64,000 nucleotides of DNA from Bacteroidota bacterium (GTDB taxonomy: Bacteria > Bacteroidota > Bacteroidia > Chitinophagales > Chitinophagaceae), in NCBI GenBank assembly GCA_026391455.1, contig JAPLEH010000010.1:62001-126000 (forward strand). The letters run 5' to 3'. Made by a program: the position numbers and the translations under genes. The notes under the pieces are model-generated. The model did no database searches. It saw only the letters and a program-made list of their open reading frames with translations, and had not been told where the DNA came from. Below, in pieces: positions 40,319-48,350 of the stretch. The number at the start of each line of letters is the position of its first letter. Positions within the stretch are counted from its first letter, which is position 1.

Positions 40319-41153
40319 TTATTAAATTATTGATGATCCTGTCGGCATTGCCGTAAAATATATTCCAGCCTGTATTCAACTGGCCGGCATAGCGGCATGT
40401 AAAGTGCTTGTCCATAATCAATACAAGCGGCAACCCGTTTGCTGAAAAATGTCTGGCTACAGCGGTATCACTGAAATACATTTTTTCAAAACTATAGGGT
40501 GCAGTAAGACGTGCCAGCACAGCCTCTTTGTCCAGTTTCAGGGGTACATTTAGTGCGATGATACGAACAGCCGTATCGTTACGGTAGCTGTCATACAGTT
40601 TTTGCAGTTCCGGAAATTTTTTGATGCAATTATAACAGGATGTGCTCCAGAGGTCGAACAATATCACTTTTCCCTTCAGATTTTCCGGATCAACAGGCTG
40701 TCTGGCGTAGTTGAGCAACCCCACCCCGTTCATATTTCTAGCCGAGGGCTTCTTTTCGGTGTACGCCCAGGCAAATGTATTGGGCCAGAGAATAAGTCCG
40801 CCAAACGATACCAACAATGATAATATTAATATACTGGCAACCCGTGCTATTCGAAACTGAAGTAATAAAAAAGTGAACAGAAGTGTAGCCCATCCCATAA
40901 TCCAAACCGGATAAGTAGGATATTCCACATCCACCAGCATCGAAACGCCGGTATAGACTATAAAGAAAGGAAGTACAGGCAGGGTACTGGCAGCCGCATT
41001 AATCCCTGTTTTTTTATTTGCAAACACCATTGCCAGTAGAGTAACCACGGGAACAATAACCGTTTGCTTATCCCATCCCAAAGAACCGGATAAAACACAA
41101 ATCATGAAATGAACAAGCGACAACAGTACCGCCTGTACTATCTTTCCTTTCAT
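40311..41153 (-). CDS. Membrane-anchored TlpA-like thioredoxin
   Basis: A 280-residue protein. The N-terminal about 130 residues form four or five membrane helices (roughly 8-22, 32-44, 52-75, 84-100, 104-125). The C-terminal domain (about 150-280) is a TlpA/AhpC-type thioredoxin with the redox motif STSCYNCIKKFP and a cis-Pro loop near NGLPLVLIMD. It probably faces the periplasm and makes, reduces or shuffles disulfides. It lies 12 bp after the eight-cysteine fulvocin-like gene and overlaps the DUF1573 gene, so the Cys-rich neighbour is the obvious candidate substrate. The membrane part is not obviously MauE, DsbD or VKOR. Confidence 0.85.
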   Translation of the reverse strand: MKGKIVQAVLLSLVHFMICVLSGSLGWDKQTVIVPVVTLLAMVFANKKTGINAAASTLPVLPFFIVYTGVSMLVDVEYPTYPVWIMGWATLLFTFLLLQFRIARVASILILSLLVSFGGLILWPNTFAWAYTEKKPSARNMNGVGLLNYARQPVDPENLKGKVILFDLWSTSCYNCIKKFPELQKLYDSYRNDTAVRIIALNVPLKLDKEAVLARLTAPYSFEKMYFSDTAVARHFSANGLPLVLIMDKHFTCRYAGQLNTGWNIFYGNADRIINNLINE

Positions 41154-41165
41154 ACGTTTCTGCTT

Positions 41166-41813
41166 TTAAAAATTACAGTGACTCCCATAGCATGATTGTA
41201 ACCAAAGCCATCCGCACCCGGTGCTGGAACCTTTGCAATCGTTGGTTCGTTCACAAATACCATTGGTAATGGTAAAACCAGCGGGATACCTTACTTCAAT
41301 TTTTCTGCATGAAAACCCCGAAGAGCCGACATGACAAAAACAGTTTGCCATTCCGCCGGTACCAATATCATCAGGAGCAATCAAACTCATTTGATCAGAA
41401 ACCGGGTCGAATACCAGGTTATATAATTCAACCTGATCAAACAGTTTTTTTGCCGATTCATTCCATTTCGGCATAAAATAATTGGAGAAGATAGCTGCCT
41501 CCCTGGAACTGGGCACGAATACTTCTACGGAAACTGCTGCAAGTAATTCATCGATCTTACTGACACGGGCGGAATTTTCTTCCTGTAAGTACTGTGCTCT
41601 TGCTTTCAACAAATGACGATGCCACAGTTCATACCGCTCCCGGCTGGTAAAAACATCGAACAACTGAATGCGTGTTTGAAAATCGGACGTGTTTAGCAAA
41701 CGCTGTATCCGTGCTTCAGATACAGCATTGTTTTCCTTTTCCGTGATCGTTGATTTGGTGCATGACGCCAGCACAATGACAAGCGCCATCAGCGTAGTTA
41801 ATTGTCTTTTCAT
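41166..41813 (-). CDS. Fulvocin C-related Cys-rich lipoprotein (bacteriocin-like)
   Basis: A 215-residue lipoprotein with lipobox VLASC (Cys about 18). A helical, charged region of about 135 residues follows. The last about 60 residues form a Cys-rich module: ANCFC, then SC, IC, DC, TGCGW, SC and HC, eight cysteines in all. The eight-Cys count, the initial ANCxC and the GCG-(x)n-C-x(2-4)-C ending match what I remember of fulvocin C, the 45-residue myxobacterial bacteriocin with four disulfides. The gene heads an operon with a thioredoxin and a DUF1573 lipoprotein. Whether the module is released, and whether it kills anything, is unknown. Confidence 0.75.
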   Translation of the reverse strand: MKRQLTTLMALVIVLASCTKSTITEKENNAVSEARIQRLLNTSDFQTRIQLFDVFTSRERYELWHRHLLKARAQYLQEENSARVSKIDELLAAVSVEVFVPSSREAAIFSNYFMPKWNESAKKLFDQVELYNLVFDPVSDQMSLIAPDDIGTGGMANCFCHVGSSGFSCRKIEVRYPAGFTITNGICERTNDCKGSSTGCGWLWLQSCYGSHCNF

Positions 41814-42074
41814 ATTGGTACGTTTTGATTAAAGCGCAATACTACAATAATTATAAATTGCTTTTTACTCGTTTTCTCTATAATAGAATTTTATACTTAG
41901 AAAAAATTTTTCGAATCACTTCAAACATGTTTTTTAAAAATTTTCTACTACGTATTCATACATTTTATACCATATTGTTTTTATTTTTAGGTCTGTAATC
42001 CGTTATTATTTCGCACGAATTCTGTTTGTTGCCAGAACGCTTCCCTATTCGTACCACTATTAAAACCTATAGTC
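41814..42074. promoter_or_regulatory. AT-rich divergent regulatory region
   Basis: The 261-bp gap between the fulvocin-like gene and the XRE regulator is far richer in A/T than its surroundings, with runs such as TTAGAAAAAATTTTTCGAA and TTTTTTAAAAATTTTC that form A-tract near-palindromes. No ORF is evident. It probably holds both divergent promoters and the XRE binding site. The composition also hints that this block was acquired. Confidence 0.45.
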
Positions 42075-42293
42075 ATGATTCATCTTAAGATCAGGCAACT
42101 AAGAAAGGATATGGGGCTGACCCAGCAATCCATCGCCCGCCAGTTATGTATCAGTCAAAATGCGTATTCACTTATTGAAAGAGGCCATACCCGTATTGAT
42201 ATTGAGCGGCTGGTTCAAATCAGTAAACTGCTGAAGATTTCTGTTACCGAACTGATCAACCTTGAACTGGCCTTACATCCCGAATGGGAATAA
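42075..42293 (+). CDS. XRE-family helix-turn-helix regulator
   Basis: A 72-residue protein that is almost entirely one Cro/C1-type HTH: IRQLRKDMGLTQQSIARQL with the recognition helix in CISQNAYSLIERGHT. It has no sensor domain, so it probably acts by level, by modification or with a partner. It is divergent from the fulvocin-like operon across the AT-rich gap and is the likely regulator of that operon. It lies 60 bp before the lamin-tail protein gene on the same strand and could share a transcript with it. Confidence 0.85.
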   Translation: MIHLKIRQLRKDMGLTQQSIARQLCISQNAYSLIERGHTRIDIERLVQISKLLKISVTELINLELALHPEWE

Positions 42294-42353
42294 AGCTTCG
42301 CTGTCGCCGGACCAACGATTATTTATTCAATTACTAAATACATACCCATACGT

Positions 42354-44057
42354 ATGCGTACCCTCCTTTGCCTGTTATTATTTATTCCTGGTTTCGTTTC
42401 ATCACAAAACCGTTATGATGTTGTCATTTCTGAAATCATGGCCGATCCTTCGCCAACGGTTGGTTTACCGGCCAATGAATGGATCGAATTAAAAAATACC
42501 AGCTCCCAGGCCGTAAACCTCCAAGGCTGGCGGATCGGAGATGCAAGCTCCATCAGCGGTCCGTTAGCTTCCTATACGTTGCTTCCCGATAGTTTTGTGA
42601 TCATCTGCGGCAGCAGTGCAGTTGCGGCAATGAGTGTATATGGCCCTGCGCTGACAGTAACGTCCTTTCCATCACTGGATAATAACGGGGATCTGCTGGT
42701 GGTGAAAGCGGCTAACGGACGTACCATTCATGCTGTATCCTATAATACAAATTGGTACCAACAGGATAGCAAAAAAGAAGGAGGCTGGTCGCTCGAAATG
42801 GCAGACACACGAAATCCCTGTGCTGGTGCAACCAATTGGATCGCCAGCAGTGATAATAAAGGTGGCACTCCGGGTCAAAAAAATTCGGCCGACCGGGTCA
42901 TGGCAGATAATACCGGCCCCCGTTTACTGCGTGCTTATACCAGCGGACCAACTGCTATTACACTGGTATATAATGAACCGGTGGACAGTTTATCCGGTGC
43001 CACCAGCAGTATGTACACGATAGATGGCGGCCTCCTCATACTGAAGGCGGTTACCCTACCACCGCTTTTTACGGAAGTGCAGTTAACAACGAGTATATCT
43101 ATGTCTCCATCGGTTATTTACACCATTGAGGCTAGTGCCGTGAAAGATTGCCTGGGCAACAGCAGCCCCGCTGCCGGAAAAGTAAGAGCTGGCCTCGCCA
43201 ACACTCCGGGCCCAGGTGAGTGGATCATCAATGAGCTACTTTTCAACCCGGTATCTAACGGTGATGACTATGCGGAATTTTTAAATAACAGCAATAAAAT
43301 ACTGGACGCTTCCCGCCTTTTTATTGCCAGCCGCAATAGTGCCGGTGCCCTTATCAGCATTAAGCCCCTCTATCCCAGCCCTTATCTTATTTTCCCCGGA
43401 GAATACATCTTATGTACTACGAATGCGGCTGCACTGGCCCGTCAGTATTTAGTACCAAATCCGGACCGGTTGCTTGAATTACCCGAACTCCCTTCTTTTC
43501 CCGATGACGAAGGAACCGTGGTAGCGCTGAATTTCCAGGGGGAGATTACAGATGAATTGCATTATCTTCAAAAATGGCATTTTAAATTATTATCCGCTAC
43601 CGAAGGCATTTCATTGGAACGAATAGATCCGAAAGCTGCCTCACAAGATGAACAGAACTGGCACAGTGCCGCATCAACGGCTGGATACGGAACTCCGGGT
43701 TACCAAAATTCGCAGTATAATAATCCGGGTGGTGAGCATGGACGGCTTACCATTTCCCCGCCCGTATTTTCTCCGGATAATGATGGCCGTGATGATGTGG
43801 TCACGCTGCAATACGCCATAGACGAATCCGGCTATGTGGCTACCGTTACCATTTACGATGCCTCGGGAAAACCGGTACGCAACCTGGTTCGTAATGCCCT
43901 CCTTGGATTAACCGGCTACTGGAACTGGGATGGGTTAGATGATAATGGCAATAAATTACCGGTGGGTACTTACGTAGTGTTTGCCAGGTTTTTTAATCTG
44001 CAGGGAAAAAAAACGGAGATGAAGCAAACCCTGGTACTGGCCCGGTATCTTCAATAA
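42354..44057 (+). CDS. Secreted protein with lamin-tail and FlgD-like Ig domains
   Basis: A 567-residue exported protein with a signal peptide (MRTLLCLLLFIPGFVSSQ). Residues about 20-150 form a lamin-tail domain: DVVISEIMADPSPTVGLPANEW, NLQGWRIGD and NNGDLLVV. A second, weaker lamin-tail copy (EWIINELLFNPVSNGDDYAEFL) spans about 285-430. The C-terminal about 100 residues resemble a FlgD-type Ig domain (VATVTIYDASGKPVRNLV ... DDNGNKLPVGTYVV), as in many secreted Bacteroidota proteins. It is probably a cell-surface or extracellular protein with DNA- or matrix-binding potential; the role is unknown. Confidence 0.82.
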   Translation: MRTLLCLLLFIPGFVSSQNRYDVVISEIMADPSPTVGLPANEWIELKNTSSQAVNLQGWRIGDASSISGPLASYTLLPDSFVIICGSSAVAAMSVYGPALTVTSFPSLDNNGDLLVVKAANGRTIHAVSYNTNWYQQDSKKEGGWSLEMADTRNPCAGATNWIASSDNKGGTPGQKNSADRVMADNTGPRLLRAYTSGPTAITLVYNEPVDSLSGATSSMYTIDGGLLILKAVTLPPLFTEVQLTTSISMSPSVIYTIEASAVKDCLGNSSPAAGKVRAGLANTPGPGEWIINELLFNPVSNGDDYAEFLNNSNKILDASRLFIASRNSAGALISIKPLYPSPYLIFPGEYILCTTNAAALARQYLVPNPDRLLELPELPSFPDDEGTVVALNFQGEITDELHYLQKWHFKLLSATEGISLERIDPKAASQDEQNWHSAASTAGYGTPGYQNSQYNNPGGEHGRLTISPPVFSPDNDGRDDVVTLQYAIDESGYVATVTIYDASGKPVRNLVRNALLGLTGYWNWDGLDDNGNKLPVGTYVVFARFFNLQGKKTEMKQTLVLARYLQ

Positions 44058-44109
44058 CTGAAATGATGTTGGCAGGCCTGATGATATATTCGGCAGAGGT
44101 ACCCAAAAA

Positions 44110-44137
44110 CAATAAGCCCGGACAACCGGGCTTATTG
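44110..44137. terminator. Bidirectional terminator
   Basis: CAATAAGCCCGG-ACAA-CCGGGCTTATTG is a perfect 12-bp stem with a 4-nt loop between the converging lamin-tail and kinase genes. T-runs are short on both sides. Confidence 0.75.
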
Positions 44138-44159
44138 TACTACATCAGTAACTTATTTA

Positions 44160-45083
44160 TCAGAGTAATTCGATCTCAAAGCTTACCAGATCTTTGAATT
44201 GCTGAATCCTGGAAGTGATATCTTCTTTGCTGATTTCTTTTAAGCGGGTAGGTCCGAATTTTTCCACGCAGAAACTGGCCATGGCTGAACCCACTATGAT
44301 ACCCCGTTTCATGTTCTCGAAAGAAATATCGCCTGTTTTAGCCAGGTGACCAATAAAGCCTCCGGCAAACGTATCACCGGCCCCGGTGGGATCAAATACT
44401 TCTTCGAGTGGCAGTGCGGGTGCATAGAACACGCTGTCGTTGTCGAACAACAGGGCTCCGTGTTCGCCTTTTTTAATGATCAGGTATTTCGGACCCATCG
44501 TCATAATGGTCTTGGCCGCTTTTACCAATGAATACTGACCGGTAAGCTGACGGGCCTCTGCATCATTTACCATCAGCATATCCACATGTTTCAGCACTTG
44601 TTCCAGGCCGGGCATGGCGATCTGCATCCAGAAATTCATGGTGTCCATCACGATCAGTTTGGGCCGTTGCTTCAATTGCTGAATCACGCTCAATTGAATA
44701 TCGGGTGAAAGGTTGCCCAGCATCAAAAATTCTGCACCCTGATAGCTTTCGGGTACTACCGGTTTGAAATCGGCGAGTACATTCAGGTCGGTCACGAGTG
44801 TATCGCGGCTATTCATATCCTCATGGTAACGGCCGCTCCAGAAGAATGACTTTTGTCCTTTTACGATCTCCACGCCTTCGAGTTGCACTCCGCGTCTTCT
44901 GAGTTCCGCCATTTCCTCTTCCGGAAAATCATCTCCCACGATGGATATCTGCTGCACAGGTTTTACAAAATTGCTGGCCGCATAGGCCACATATAAGGCA
45001 GAACCGCCTGTTATTTTATCTGTTTTTCCAAAAGGGGTTTCTATGGCATCAAAAGCCATGGTTCCTACGGTGATGAGGGACAT
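44160..45083 (-). CDS. PfkB-family carbohydrate kinase
   Basis: The start is ATG 45083 (MSLITVGTMAFDAIE), giving 307 residues; the ORF-track start at 45332 would run across the divergent promoter. It has GGSALYVAYAASNF near the N-terminus and the PfkB signature DPTGAGDTFAGGF. The central part (MDTMNFWMQIAMPGLEQVLKHVDMLMVNDAEARQLTG) is typical of a subgroup common in Bacteroidota whose substrate is not known to me; ribokinase- and inositol-kinase-type activities are both possible. It stands alone, divergent from a small secreted-protein gene. Confidence 0.88.
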   Translation of the reverse strand: MSLITVGTMAFDAIETPFGKTDKITGGSALYVAYAASNFVKPVQQISIVGDDFPEEEMAELRRRGVQLEGVEIVKGQKSFFWSGRYHEDMNSRDTLVTDLNVLADFKPVVPESYQGAEFLMLGNLSPDIQLSVIQQLKQRPKLIVMDTMNFWMQIAMPGLEQVLKHVDMLMVNDAEARQLTGQYSLVKAAKTIMTMGPKYLIIKKGEHGALLFDNDSVFYAPALPLEEVFDPTGAGDTFAGGFIGHLAKTGDISFENMKRGIIVGSAMASFCVEKFGPTRLKEISKEDITSRIQQFKDLVSFEIELL

Positions 45084-45125
45084 TGTTTGACTGATTTTTA
45101 TTGCGGTTTTTAATAAATGATCATT

Positions 45126-45143
45126 GCTAATAACCGTATTAGC
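45126..45143. promoter_or_regulatory. Palindrome between the divergent kinase and secreted-protein genes
   Basis: GCTAATA-ACCG-TATTAGC is a perfect 7-bp inverted repeat, 43 bp from the kinase start and about 95 bp from the secreted-protein start. A TATCTTTG (-7-like) lies at 45212 on the + side and TAGGTTTG on the minus side, so the site lies between or beside two promoters and may be an operator. Confidence 0.4.
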
Positions 45144-45237
45144 TGCTGACCGCCATTCGGCGTGCAAACCTACATGAAATTCGTTACCCGGTAAAAACCA
45201 ATTCTGCAGCTTATCTTTGAAATAAGTATCCGTGAAT

Positions 45238-45825
45238 ATGCAAAAACGAACTTCATTTTTACTTGTAATTCTCTTGCTGGCACAACTTTCATTTGGCCAA
45301 TTCGATACCAGCTTTGCCCGCAAGCATATCACCCGCTGTACAGACAGTCTGGTAAAAGGTTTTCGTACCCAAAATTGGGAGTTGTTTGCCCTCTACAGCA
45401 ACCCTGCCATCATTGGTACCATGGGTGGTAAGGAAGCATTCATCAATACCATCCGTGAAACCTTTGCGGCTATTCCGGCCTCGGCCTGGAAATCGTATAA
45501 ACCGGGCAAAGTGATTCAGATAATACAATTGCCGCGCGAGCTGCAATCGGTGAGCGAATTAATATCTGTAGTGGAATTCCAGGGCAGGCGGGTCACGGCT
45601 ACTACGTATCTCATCGGTCAATCGTGGGATGGCGGACTCAACTGGACATTTTTTGATTCACAAAATGATATTAATACCGTGCGGGAGATCAAACCGGATA
45701 TCAGTCCGGCTATCAAACTGCCACCCAGAAAGGAAAAAATGGAACGGGTAGATGAGAATGGGAAGATCATTCCTCCCCCTGCTAAAACCCCAAAAAAGCG
45801 TTCCGGCAATAAAAAACCCGGGTGA
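45238..45825 (+). CDS. Secreted protein, possibly NTF2-like
   Basis: A 195-residue exported protein from ATG 45238 (MQKRTSFLLV); the ORF-track GTG at 45232 adds two residues. The signal peptide ends SFG|Q. The mature domain (about 20-150) has the alternation of helices and a curved sheet suggestive of an NTF2/SnoaL-like fold (HITRCTDSLVKGFRTQNWELFALY ... WDGGLNWTFFDSQ), but I am not certain. The tail is basic and proline-rich (PPPAKTPKKRSGNKKPG). It overlaps the ORF-track extension of the tetR gene, whose true start lies 44 bp after its stop. Confidence 0.65.
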   Translation: MQKRTSFLLVILLLAQLSFGQFDTSFARKHITRCTDSLVKGFRTQNWELFALYSNPAIIGTMGGKEAFINTIRETFAAIPASAWKSYKPGKVIQIIQLPRELQSVSELISVVEFQGRRVTATTYLIGQSWDGGLNWTFFDSQNDINTVREIKPDISPAIKLPPRKEKMERVDENGKIIPPPAKTPKKRSGNKKPG

Positions 45826-45869
45826 TAATTGTCATTCGTGCTTTACTAGCGGGTTTATTATCTTTGGGC

Positions 45870-46463
45870 ATGGCAAAATCTCAACGAAAAAAAGCATCTA
45901 AGAAAGGATTGATCTTGCATAAGGCCTCGGCGATGTTCCGGGAAAAAGGCTTTGCGGCCACCTCTATGCGCGACCTGGCAGAATCAGTTGGCATTGAAGC
46001 GGCCAGTTTATACAATCATATCCGCTCCAAGAATGAGATCCTGGAAGCGATCTGTTTTGACGTGGCAAATATCTTCAATACCAATATTGAAGCCGTGGAA
46101 GCCAGCAATCAGAAATCCATTACCAAGATCGACAACCTGCTCCGTTTTCATATCCGTCAAATGATCGAGAATTATGAAGAAGTATATGTAAGCGACCGGG
46201 AATGGAAACACCTGGAAGAACCCTATCTTTCTAATTTTCAAACACAGCGCCGCAATTACCGTAAAAAATTCGCCGCCATCATTGAAGATGGTATTGCCCG
46301 CAATGAGATCCGGAAAATAGATGCACCTACGGCAGTACTCATCATCCTGCATGCCATCAGTGGCATCGAGAGCTGGCACAGAAGCAAGGCCAAGATCAAT
46401 GCGGAAGAGCTGGAGAATAATATGGTTATGATCATGATTGACGGCTTACGAAAACACTCCTGA
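45870..46463 (+). CDS. TetR-family regulator, probably of the paa genes
   Basis: The start is ATG 45870 (MAKSQRKKASKKG), giving 197 residues; the ORF-track start adds non-homologous residues. The HTH is clear: ASAMFREKGFAATSMRDLAESVGIEAASLYNHIRSKNEIL. The C-terminal ligand-binding domain is all-helical. It lies 3 bp before paaE, so it is co-transcribed with a phenylacetate gene, and it is the best candidate for the repressor that binds the palindrome over the paaA promoter at 56526. The ligand is likely phenylacetyl-CoA, by analogy with PaaR of other bacteria. Confidence 0.88.
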   Translation: MAKSQRKKASKKGLILHKASAMFREKGFAATSMRDLAESVGIEAASLYNHIRSKNEILEAICFDVANIFNTNIEAVEASNQKSITKIDNLLRFHIRQMIENYEEVYVSDREWKHLEEPYLSNFQTQRRNYRKKFAAIIEDGIARNEIRKIDAPTAVLIILHAISGIESWHRSKAKINAEELENNMVMIMIDGLRKHS

Positions 46464-46466
46464 TAT

Positions 46467-47549
46467 ATGTCCCTTCATTTTCACCCCCTCACTGTAAAAG
46501 AGGTAAAGAAAGAAACTCCCGAATGTGTATCTGTATTATTTGAGGTGCCTGCTGAACTGTCGGGCCTCTTTCAATTCAGCCAGGGACAAAGCCTTACCTT
46601 GCGCGCTACCCTGAACGGAGAGGAGGTACGTCGTACGTATTCGATCTGTTCTTCCCCGTTGGATAAACAATTGAAAGTGGCCATCAAACAGGTGGAGGGC
46701 GGACTTTTTTCCGGCTTTGCCAATACGCAATTGAAAAAGGGTGATGTGCTGGAAGTAATGCAGCCCGTGGGGAAATTCTATACCCCGCTCGATACGGCGC
46801 AGCAAAAAGAATACCTGGCCTTTGCAGCAGGCAGCGGCATTACGCCGGTGCTTTCGTTAATAAAAACCACGCTGGCGACCGAACCCAAAAGCCACTTCAC
46901 CCTGGTGTATGGCAATAAGAACAGAGGTTCCATCATATTTTTTGAAGAGCTGGAAGCATTGAAGAATAAATATATGGACCGGTTTACGCTGGTACATATT
47001 TTAAGCCGTGAAAAAACCGATACCCCGCTTCAGTTTGGCAGAATTGATGCAGAGAAAATGAAGAGCCTGGGCAAACTGATCGATTTCAGCAACATGGATG
47101 AGTTTTTTATATGCGGTCCGGAAGAGATGATCTTCTGTATAAAGGACTACCTCGAAAAAAAGGGTGTTGAAAAAAAGAAGATCCATTTTGAATTGTTCAG
47201 TTCACCGGGACAGGCCAATTCAAAAGTAAAAAGTCAAAAGTCACAAAATGCAGATGCAGGCGCCAAAAGCAACATAACTATAAAACTGGATGGGCGCAGT
47301 TTTGAATTTGAACTTCCGCTCAGCAGCGATACCACCATCCTCGATGCGGCATTGAAACAGGGTGCCGACCTCCCTTATGCATGTAAGGGTGGTATGTGTT
47401 GTACCTGCAAAGCTAAATTGGTCGAAGGCGAAGTAATGATGGATGTGCATTGGGGACTGGAGGAAGAGGAAGTGGAGAAAGGGTATATCCTTACCTGCCA
47501 GAGCCATCCGAAAACGGAACGGGTGGTGGTGGATTTTGATGCGAAGTAA
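46467..47549 (+). CDS. paaE: 1,2-phenylacetyl-CoA epoxidase, reductase subunit
   Basis: A 360-residue reductase that passes electrons from NADPH through FAD and a 2Fe-2S cluster to the PaaABC monooxygenase. The ferredoxin-reductase domain (about 1-245) has the FAD block RRTYSICSSP and the NAD(P) block AAGSGITPVLSLIKT. The C-terminal plant-type ferredoxin has CKGGMCCTC plus the later LTCQSHP, the four cluster ligands. The linker between the domains is unusual: it is encoded by AAAAGTAAAAAGTCAAAAGTC-type low-complexity DNA. The gene is coupled to tetR upstream but lies 9 kb away from paaABCD. Confidence 0.95.
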   Translation: MSLHFHPLTVKEVKKETPECVSVLFEVPAELSGLFQFSQGQSLTLRATLNGEEVRRTYSICSSPLDKQLKVAIKQVEGGLFSGFANTQLKKGDVLEVMQPVGKFYTPLDTAQQKEYLAFAAGSGITPVLSLIKTTLATEPKSHFTLVYGNKNRGSIIFFEELEALKNKYMDRFTLVHILSREKTDTPLQFGRIDAEKMKSLGKLIDFSNMDEFFICGPEEMIFCIKDYLEKKGVEKKKIHFELFSSPGQANSKVKSQKSQNADAGAKSNITIKLDGRSFEFELPLSSDTTILDAALKQGADLPYACKGGMCCTCKAKLVEGEVMMDVHWGLEEEEVEKGYILTCQSHPKTERVVVDFDAK

Positions 47550-47583
47550 GTGCAGTCTTATCGTTTTATCAATAACACCATTT

Positions 47584-48159
47584 ATGAAAAGAGTACTTAT
47601 CACTATTTTCACGCTCATCTCTATACATGCTGCTTCACAAACAGAAGCCGACATCCGCAAACACTATAACGAAGTAAACGAACAGATTAAAGAATCCATA
47701 GAACTTGGATTCGAAGGCCCTCTGTATCAAAACCAATTGGTGATTAATAAAAACGGCAGGAGCTGGCCGGCAGTGGGTAACTACAGCGATACGGTTAATT
47801 TCTGGTATAATGATCCCCCCGATCATCTTCCGGCCATAGAACGTAACCCAAAAAATGTATTAGTAAAAGTGAATCTGTCGAGGGTGGCTTCCGGCTTCCG
47901 GATGATTGAAGAATACCTTTATAAAGATGGCAAACTGCTTTTTTACTATTCCTTTCAAGCTGAAGAAGGTAAAAAATGGGAAACAAGGGCCTGGTTCAAT
48001 AACAAAGGGATAATGATCAGAAGCAGTGTAAAAGCGGATGACCGGGATCTCACCAGCAAAGAGCTGTTGACCACCGAATTCAAAGATTTCAAACCAAAGC
48101 CGCTAACTATTCTGGCGGAGGCAAAGAAATTTCAGGATCTTTTTATTAAAAGCATGTAA
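47584..48159 (+). CDS. Secreted protein of unknown function
   Basis: I use ATG 47584 (MKRVLITIFTLIS), which gives 191 residues with a proper signal peptide ending AAS|Q. The ORF-track start at 47443 lies inside paaE. I do not recognise the mature domain. It contains Trp/Tyr-rich strands (YSDTVNFWYNDPPDHLP, KWETRAWFNNKG) and a helical tail. It follows paaE by 34 bp on the same strand and may be read with it, but it has no evident link to phenylacetate. Confidence 0.7.
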   Translation: MKRVLITIFTLISIHAASQTEADIRKHYNEVNEQIKESIELGFEGPLYQNQLVINKNGRSWPAVGNYSDTVNFWYNDPPDHLPAIERNPKNVLVKVNLSRVASGFRMIEEYLYKDGKLLFYYSFQAEEGKKWETRAWFNNKGIMIRSSVKADDRDLTSKELLTTEFKDFKPKPLTILAEAKKFQDLFIKSM

Positions 48160-48176
48160 CGCTTTTACGGGGCTAA

Positions 48177-48350
48177 CTAGTCAGCAGTATTGTCGCTTAT
48201 AACGATCAACCGCGCCTCAGGTGCTGCTGTATGTATAACCATACTTTCTTTTTGATAACTCAAAATGCGAAGTAATTTTCTCTCTTTGGCAAGTAATTTG
48301 AATTCATTGGGAATACCACTGCCATCATTTTCTGTAACGGATTCAATCGT
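48177..48350 (-). pseudogene. Possible C-terminal gene remnant without a start
   Basis: In the gap 48160-48342, the minus strand has an open frame from the TGA at 48351 to TAG 48177 that reads as normal protein (VTENDGSGIPNEFKLLAKER ... AAPEARLIVISDN). It has no ATG except 24 codons before its stop. It overlaps the last bases of the gene at 48343-49422. The NDGSGIP string resembles the G1 box of GHKL ATPases, but the rest does not support that. I cannot name it; a remnant or a re-initiated short reading frame are both possible. Confidence 0.3.

Noticed and set aside
45859-45866. TATCTTTG as the -7 promoter element of tetR
   Set aside because: A perfect -7 word, but only 3 bp before the ATG at 45870, so transcription would start inside the gene, and no -33 word lies at the right distance.
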